Assembly (NCBI GenBank): GCA_020049415.1
Contig: JAIFKV010000083.1
Span: 1 to 37,281 of the forward strand
Origin: Betaproteobacteria bacterium
GTDB taxonomy: Bacteria > Pseudomonadota > Gammaproteobacteria > Burkholderiales > Thiobacillaceae
Length of the DNA stretch: 37,281 bases
Direction of reading: 5' to 3'
This document shows, piece by piece, positions 32,971-37,281 of this stretch. Position 1 is the stretch's first letter, and every line of letters begins with the position of its first letter. Below the pieces are notes generated by a model. That model did no database searches. It saw only the letters and a list, made by a program, of their open reading frames with translations, and was not told the DNA's origin. A program made the position numbers and the translations under genes.

Positions 32971-33291
32971 GACAAACCTTTATTAAAGAAGCAGATCATT
33001 AAATAAGAATATGCATCGATGTTCGCCTGCCGATATAAATTAAACCAACTTATTCCAGCGCCTCCATTCGCGGTCAAAGTCGGTGTGTTGCGAATTCGCC
33101 CGCGACGTTCAAATTCCGACAATATGATGATTATTCGCCGCGCCTTTTACAGCAGTTTGTAATTACATATAAAAGCAATCGATCAATCATAAGCTCATTA
33201 AATAATGAACTCCACTGCACCGCATCACCGAAGAATACGAATTTTCGTGCCGCTGAAGTTATCAGCGCAGTCGCCGGTCAGCGCGCTGAAC
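32971..33291. other. Spacer between glycosyltransferase and MADRIG paralogue 1
   Basis: This 321-bp non-coding, partly AT-rich stretch carries the promoter of the MADRIG paralogue 1 gene (minus strand). A perfect TGTAATTACA palindrome lies at 33158-33167. Unlike the paralogue 2 promoter it has no TTGTACA sites. No gene, tRNA or element end was recognised. Confidence 0.4.
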
Positions 33292-34569
33292 TCATTCGCC
33301 CGATGCCGCTTGTTTTGCGGACCTGTCAGCCAGCACTCTGGAGAACAGTTCCAACAAGATCACCACCCGGCTATCCCAGCTATTTGCCGTGGCGTAGGCT
33401 CGAATCACGCTGTCGTCCCAGCGCTGCGTCAACGCCTGGTCGAGCGCAGCGGTCAGTGCGGCCTGGTCATCGAAGGGAACAATCGCGCCAAGTTCAGGGC
33501 TGCTGACCACTTCCGCATTGCCGCCCACATCACTTGCCACCACCGGCACCCCGCATGCCATCGCTTCCAGAATGACATTGGCCCAGCCTTCGTTGCGCGT
33601 GGAGAGGACGAAGACATTGGCGGCGGAGAGCGGCCATTTCAGCTCATCCGGCGAAATCGGGCCGAGAAAATGGACGCGTTCGTGCAAGCCCAGTGTGTCC
33701 ACCTGTTGTTTCAAGGCGTAAGTCATGTCGCCTTCGGGACAAGGACCACCGACGATCAGATAGTGCAGTTCAGGATGTTTGATCAGCAGCGCCGGCAAAC
33801 AGTCGATGACGCGGTGGAAGCCTTTGCGCTCAACCAGGCCGCCGACGGTGATGAGCACCTTTGCCGTTTCTGCAACGCCAAAACGCTGCCGCGCCGTCAT
33901 TCTGTCGACAGGTGAAAAACGGACAGCGTCGACGCCGTTGCCGACCACTTGGCCACGCCGATTTTCCAAGCCCAGGGAGTAGGCGAGTTGGCGCAGCGAG
34001 TCAGAGACGCTGATGATCCTGTCGGCATCGTGAAAGACGCGCTTCAGCTTTGTCACCAGCGCCGGCTTCCGACTTTGCGGAACTTCGGTGCCGCGCAAAG
34101 TAACGGTGACCGGCAAATCCAACCAGCGGCCCAAATGCGTCGCGGCAAGACCATCCGGATAGGCGAAGTGGGCGTCGATGAAGTTGTAGCCACGCGACTT
34201 GAGTCGGCGCAAGGTGAAATAACTGCCGATGGCCATGAACAGGCCATCCAGGCCACGCAACATGCCGGGTATCGCCAAGAAGCGGGGAAATATAACCTCA
34301 ACTCCGGCCTGCGTTTCTTGCCGCGCAGGCATCGGCCGGTAATGCGGTCTGAATCGCCGAATCAGTCCCAGTCCAGGAAACCAGGGTTTGGGAGAAACCA
34401 CCACCAATGGCAATTCCTTGCCAACGCGAAACATCCGCTCACGGATGAACAAACCTGCATTGGGTTGCGTCGCGTTGGGAAACAAACTGGCAAACACAAT
34501 CAACCGCGGAGTGTCTGGATGGCCGTGCTGCGAGCACTCTGGCGGGCTCGATTGCGACGATTTTTTCAT
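33292..34569 (-). CDS. Family GT4 glycosyltransferase
   Basis: A GT-B fold glycosyltransferase that probably adds a sugar from a nucleotide donor to an exopolysaccharide or other surface glycan. The N-terminal acceptor domain has FPNATQPNAGLFIRER. The C-terminal donor domain has VGGLVERKGFHRVIDCL and VFVLSTRNEGWANVILEAMACGVPVVASDVGG, the GT4 E-x7-E signature. With the ATG at 34569 the protein is 425 residues, normal for the family; a TTG five codons upstream is less likely. It sits alone between the two MADRIG genes, with no other polysaccharide genes nearby. Confidence 0.92.
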   Translation of the reverse strand: MKKSSQSSPPECSQHGHPDTPRLIVFASLFPNATQPNAGLFIRERMFRVGKELPLVVVSPKPWFPGLGLIRRFRPHYRPMPARQETQAGVEVIFPRFLAIPGMLRGLDGLFMAIGSYFTLRRLKSRGYNFIDAHFAYPDGLAATHLGRWLDLPVTVTLRGTEVPQSRKPALVTKLKRVFHDADRIISVSDSLRQLAYSLGLENRRGQVVGNGVDAVRFSPVDRMTARQRFGVAETAKVLITVGGLVERKGFHRVIDCLPALLIKHPELHYLIVGGPCPEGDMTYALKQQVDTLGLHERVHFLGPISPDELKWPLSAANVFVLSTRNEGWANVILEAMACGVPVVASDVGGNAEVVSSPELGAIVPFDDQAALTAALDQALTQRWDDSVIRAYATANSWDSRVVILLELFSRVLADRSAKQAASGE

Positions 34570-34711
34570 GGCTGAACGGGTCAAAATGCGGTTGGGGGGC
34601 GACGTTGATTTGCCCCTTTCATGCCACCTTCGAAGGGGAGGGAAGGCAGAATTTTAACCGTGCCGCATAACGCCGCTACGCCTTCAACGTCCCAACCAGC
34701 AGATTCGGCGT

Positions 34712-35404
34712 TCAGCAGCGACGTGTAACCCCATATGAAATTCCACAACTCTGCGCCACCGCCTTGACCGCCGGCGGTTGCGCGTAAGCCTGGGCGGATA
34801 GATAGGTGTTGCTGACTGGCGTCGCCGCGGTGGCGGGGCGTGCGGCGGTGTAGGTTGATCCGGTGTTGCCGTAAATCATGTAAGAAGCCGAGTAGTGGCT
34901 GTTATCTGACCGGGCATGAACCGGCGCGACTGGCGTTTGGCGCGAATAACTGTAGGCATTGCCAGGCTGCGCGACGGCATAGGCATGCTGATAATTGACC
35001 AACGCAGCGGAGACAGGTACATAGGCAGGTGCATAAGCAGTTGAATTGGCCGGCACATATCCGGCCGCAAATTGACGCACTTGAGGCGACTGGCCGCTGT
35101 CGATGATCTTGTGCGCCAAACCTGCCATGATGCCTTCGGTGGTGACGATGCGGTCCGCCATGAAGCCGATACGATCCGCCATCAGACCGATGCGATCGGC
35201 CATTTTCCCCGGATTGCTGGAAAGCGACTGCATGGTCGAGGTGGCGTTGTTCATGGTGTTGTTGGTAACGCTCTCGGTGCTGTCGATCAGGTTGTTGGTG
35301 ACGCTAGTTATGCCAACCACCAGCTCCGTCAGGAACGCGTGAGAGGGTGCCGAAAAGGAAACCATCAGAGCGGAGGTAAACACCATTTTTTTCAGGATAG
35401 ACAT
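34712..35404 (-). CDS. Exported MADRIG-repeat protein, paralogue 2
   Basis: A 230-residue exported protein paralogous to the product of 32230-32970. After a signal peptide (1-23, SHA-FL) it shares almost the whole core (SVTNNLIDSTESVTNNTMNN; three MADRIG units; TEGIMAGLAHKIID). The linker is Ala/Tyr/Pro-rich instead of Gln/Asn-rich. The islands DNSHYSASYMIYG...GSTYTAAR and a final CGISYGVTRRC are kept. It is transcribed divergently from the second CarH-type regulator, 98 bp away, from a promoter surrounded by TTGTACA sites. This suggests light- or cobalamin-controlled expression. No known function. Confidence 0.85.
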   Translation of the reverse strand: MSILKKMVFTSALMVSFSAPSHAFLTELVVGITSVTNNLIDSTESVTNNTMNNATSTMQSLSSNPGKMADRIGLMADRIGFMADRIVTTEGIMAGLAHKIIDSGQSPQVRQFAAGYVPANSTAYAPAYVPVSAALVNYQHAYAVAQPGNAYSYSRQTPVAPVHARSDNSHYSASYMIYGNTGSTYTAARPATAATPVSNTYLSAQAYAQPPAVKAVAQSCGISYGVTRRC

Positions 35405-35502
35405 GGGATGCCGCTTTCAGTGGAAGGTTGAGTACAAGATTTGTGTGGCTAAAATTATACGTAAAATCTGCGCGTGTACAAGTTAATCTGTACAATTATT
35501 TT
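35405..35502 (-). promoter_or_regulatory. Divergent control region with TTGTACA operators and sigma-70 promoter
   Basis: On the minus strand, TTGTAC (35476-35481), 16 bases, then TATAAT (35454-35459) form a strong sigma-70 promoter for the MADRIG paralogue 2 gene, and the -35 box is itself part of a TTGTACA site. A second TGTACA is at 35489-35494 upstream, and a third, CTTGTAC (35432-35438), is just downstream of the likely start of transcription. The three-site layout parallels the TTGTCC sites at 29174-29257 but with a different core base. The adjacent MerR-type regulator is the obvious candidate to bind. Confidence 0.78.
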
Positions 35503-36489
35503 ATGTCGATTGAACCAACCCCCCTCTCCTTTCCGATACGAGACCTCGTTCGTCGCACCGGTGTCAATGCCTCTACGCTCAGAGCCTGGGAGAATCGGCA
35601 TGGCTTGCTGAAACCGCTGCGGACAGAATCCGGGCACCGTCTTTATGGCCAGCAAGACGTACAACGCGTGCATCGTGTACAAGAATTACTTGTACAAGGC
35701 ATGAGCCTGAACGAGATCGTCCTCTTGCTCGATGACGCCGCAGCAAGCGCCCCGGTGGGCGCACCGATGATCATCGAAAGCAGCCTGGCGACATCGTTGA
35801 GTCCAGCCTGGCAGAATTACCTGGCGGAGACACTGAGCGCACTGGAAAACTTCAGCAGTGATCGATTGGACAGCCTCTACAACGAGAGCTGCGCGGTATA
35901 TCCGATCGATGTCGTCACCGAACGTCTGATGATCCCGGTACTGGAGCAATTGGGCCTGCGCTGGGGAAAGCGCCCTGCCGGCATCGCAGAAGAACACTTT
36001 TTCAGCGCCTGGCTGCGCAACAAACTGGGCGCGCGCCTGCATCATGCCGCCGGCCTGACGCACGGGCGGCAACTGATCCTGTCCTGCCTGCCCGGCGAAC
36101 ATCATGAAATCAGTCTGTTGCTGGTGGCGTTGGGCGTGCTGCAACACGGTTACCGAGTGATCTACCTCGGCGCCGATATGCCAATTGAGCAATTGCTGCC
36201 GGTTTGCCGGCAAACGCATGCCGCCGGCATCATCCTGGCTGGGCGCGGCCTGGCGGAAGCGGCACAGATGCAGGAAAACCTGAACGAAATCGCACGACTG
36301 GTTGAAGCCACCGGCATGCCGGTGTTTGTCGGTGGTCGCTTTGCCGTACTAGCTCAACGCGAACTGGAACAAATCGGCGCGCAACCGCTGGGTGACAACA
36401 TTTCACTCGGACTGCGCCTGATCGAGGCAGGTCTGAACGCCGCAGCAAAGCCGGCGGCTATTACGCCGAAGCGCGCAAGCAAGCGTTGA
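35503..36489 (+). CDS. CarH/LitR-type MerR regulator with cobalamin-binding domain, second paralogue
   Basis: A 328-residue regulator with an N-terminal MerR helix-turn-helix (residues 10-70, PIRDLVRRTGVNASTLRAWE), a helical bundle and a B12-binding Rossmann domain. The AdoCbl signature Wx9EH is complete (Trp154, Glu164, His165). The lower-ligand motif is partly altered: GEHHEIS gives ExHxxS (Glu199, His201), with Ser204 in place of Gly. The ATG at 35503 removes 25 non-conserved residues of a longer reading frame that would start inside the operator region. It faces the MADRIG paralogue 2 gene. The recognition-helix region differs from the regulator at 28244-29173, in line with the different operator word. 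Confidence 0.88.
   Translation: MSIEPTPLSFPIRDLVRRTGVNASTLRAWENRHGLLKPLRTESGHRLYGQQDVQRVHRVQELLVQGMSLNEIVLLLDDAAASAPVGAPMIIESSLATSLSPAWQNYLAETLSALENFSSDRLDSLYNESCAVYPIDVVTERLMIPVLEQLGLRWGKRPAGIAEEHFFSAWLRNKLGARLHHAAGLTHGRQLILSCLPGEHHEISLLLVALGVLQHGYRVIYLGADMPIEQLLPVCRQTHAAGIILAGRGLAEAAQMQENLNEIARLVEATGMPVFVGGRFAVLAQRELEQIGAQPLGDNISLGLRLIEAGLNAAAKPAAITPKRASKR
35676..35696. promoter_or_regulatory. Perfect TGTACAAG/CTTGTACA inverted repeat inside the regulator gene
   Basis: An 8-bp perfect inverted repeat with a 5-base spacer, made of the same word as the upstream operators, lies about 170 bp into the MerR-type coding region. It could be an internal autoregulatory site. It also encodes the repeated VQ...VQ residues of the helix-turn-helix domain, so chance is possible. 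Confidence 0.4.
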
Positions 36490-36689
36490 TTTGCGTGCCG
36501 CGCCACAGAATCATTCACTATGCTGAGGTAAGTCAATTTACTGATTCAGGTCGATTACCCAGAGGATTGTTCATGCAAGCTCATCTTTCCCGCTCGCCAC
36601 CGATGTCAGCGACAGCATCCAACCGAACCCTGGGGCGCAGGTAATGACCCGTCATGGGGGTAATAGCAGTTTGTTTTCGGCGAGTTGAC
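36490..36689. other. Spacer between the second MerR-type gene and the TudS-like gene
   Basis: About 200 bp. It contains a 19-codon reading frame from ATG 36573, preceded by AGAGGA, that could be a short leader peptide or a chance frame, and an ATGAC-CC-GTCAT inverted repeat at 36643-36657 region. No promoter could be fixed. Confidence 0.3.
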
Positions 36690-37274
36690 GTGACCCTGAG
36701 CGCATTCAGCCAACGCTTGGCCAACGTGCTCCAGCCAAAGCCGCCGATCGATGCAAGGGCCGGTCGCTTGGTCGCGGTCATCGAATGCGTTTTCAACCAG
36801 AATGCGCGCGATGCCGGCGCAGCGACTTATGCCGCAATGAACCGGCAACTGATCGATCTATGCCATGCCCATGATGTCGGCATCCTTCAACTACCGTGTC
36901 CGGAAATCGCCTGTCTTGGCTTTCAGCGAAAGCGGCCAGCCGGACGATCGATCCGGCAAGCGCTAGACACAGACAGCGGTCGCCGATGTTGCGCGAAGAT
37001 CGGCGCAGACGCCGCCGATCGCCTGGCCAACTATGCCCACGTCGGCTATAGAATCGTTGCCGTGCTCGGCGGCAATCAACAAAGCCCCGGCTGTGCGGTG
37101 CATGACTCCGGTACTGCGCTACAGCCCGAATCCGGCGTTCTGATGCGTGAACTTCAGACCGAGTTACGCAAACGCGGCCTGGAGATTCCATTCAGAGGCC
37201 TGCGCGACGCCGACACAGAACTACTGGCGCAGGATCTGGACTGGTTGCGCGCGGCATTCGCTGCGGCGGAATAA
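36690..37274 (+). CDS. TudS-related putative desulfidase (CD3072-like)
   Basis: TudS-type proteins use a [4Fe-4S] cluster held by three cysteines to remove sulfur from thiolated bases; the CD3072-like branch is a relative of unproven activity. Three conserved cysteine contexts are visible: AVIECVFNQNAR, LQLPCPEIACLGF and GGNQQSPGCAVH. The C-terminal MRELQTELRKRGLEIPFRG is also family-like. The start is uncertain: a GTG at 36690 gives 194 residues, while an ATG at 36654 gives 206. Neither has a good ribosome site, and the first 30-40 residues are not conserved. It follows the second MerR-type gene by about 200 bp on the same strand. Confidence 0.75.
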   Translation: MTLSAFSQRLANVLQPKPPIDARAGRLVAVIECVFNQNARDAGAATYAAMNRQLIDLCHAHDVGILQLPCPEIACLGFQRKRPAGRSIRQALDTDSGRRCCAKIGADAADRLANYAHVGYRIVAVLGGNQQSPGCAVHDSGTALQPESGVLMRELQTELRKRGLEIPFRGLRDADTELLAQDLDWLRAAFAAAE

Positions 37275-37281
37275 CCTGTAG

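Noticed and set aside
33158..33167. TGTAATTACA palindrome upstream of MADRIG paralogue 1 as an operator of the second B12-type regulator
   Set aside because: It lacks the TTGTAC core, is a single site, and lies almost 190 bp from the start codon.
33205..33915. Plus-strand open frame of 236 codons over the glycosyltransferase 3' half
   Set aside because: The opposite strand encodes the GT4 donor domain with its signature; this frame is a shadow.
1..37281. CRISPR arrays, tRNA or rRNA genes, cobalamin riboswitch
   Set aside because: I looked for regularly spaced direct repeats, cloverleaf-like ends and B12-box patterns, especially near cbiX, and saw none. A covariance-model scan would be decisive but could not be run.

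Overview
The window looks like chromosome from a motile, sulfur-oxidising chemolithotrophic betaproteobacterium, something like the Gallionellales, Sulfuricellaceae or Thiobacillaceae. That placement is inferred from gene content, not from a phylogeny. The evidence is a dissimilatory sulfur module (sat-aprB-aprA), a polar-flagellum set in fleSR/flrBC-fliEFGHI order, a CheZ-type chemotaxis operon with CheV paralogues, and cobalamin-linked MerR regulators.

Layout. (1) 1-2448, minus strand: sat, aprB and the 5' part of aprA, the APS branch of sulfite oxidation to sulfate. (2) 2671-4614, plus strand: a lipoprotein, a DUF6499/DUF2285-like protein and SixA. (3) 4639-11047, minus strand: a chemotaxis operon cheV-cheV-cheY-cheZ-cheA-EAL/HDOD, read from a near-consensus sigma-28 (FliA) promoter at 11107-11133. 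(4) 11346-18898, plus strand: the flagellar regulators FlrB/FlrC, then fliE, fliF, fliG, fliH and fliI. A short inverted-repeat element (A1) sits between fliG and fliH. A second copy, truncated at its right end (A2), lies 32 bp after fliI, where fliJ should begin. (5) 18915-21776, minus strand: a YcgR-like PilZ protein whose C-terminus reads into A2, then an unrecognised 615-residue helical-repeat protein with a strong terminator. (6) 21987-28032, minus strand: a bacteriophytochrome photosensory core (PAS-GAF-PHY) with no output domain, overlapping by 8 bp the end of a 1520-residue CheB-CheR-PAS-PAS-PAS-GGDEF-EAL protein. (7) 28244-31653: a CarH/LitR-type cobalamin-binding MerR regulator divergent from an operon of glutathione peroxidase, lipocalin, CIA30-domain protein, a 76-residue unknown and CbiX. 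(8) 31923-37274: an orphan BrnA-like antitoxin, two paralogous exported MADRIG-repeat proteins flanking a GT4 glycosyltransferase, a second CarH-type regulator, and a TudS-related putative desulfidase.

How it may fit together. Regions 3-6 are rich in chemotaxis, flagellar and c-di-GMP functions. The phytochrome plus CheBR-GGDEF-EAL pair is a candidate red/far-red input to c-di-GMP and motility, with the PilZ protein as a possible receptor at the flagellum. Regions 7-8 carry two predicted AdoCbl-dependent light-sensing repressors. Each has its own operator word in its divergent promoter (TTGTCC/GGACAA for the first, TTGTACA for the second), arranged around well-formed sigma-70 promoters. One drives a membrane/oxidative-stress operon that includes a cobalamin-biosynthesis enzyme; the other probably controls an unknown exported MADRIG protein. 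The window may therefore be a light-response island in a chemolithotroph. Two families of short inverted-repeat elements punctuate it, and one copy marks a breakpoint that appears to have removed fliJ.
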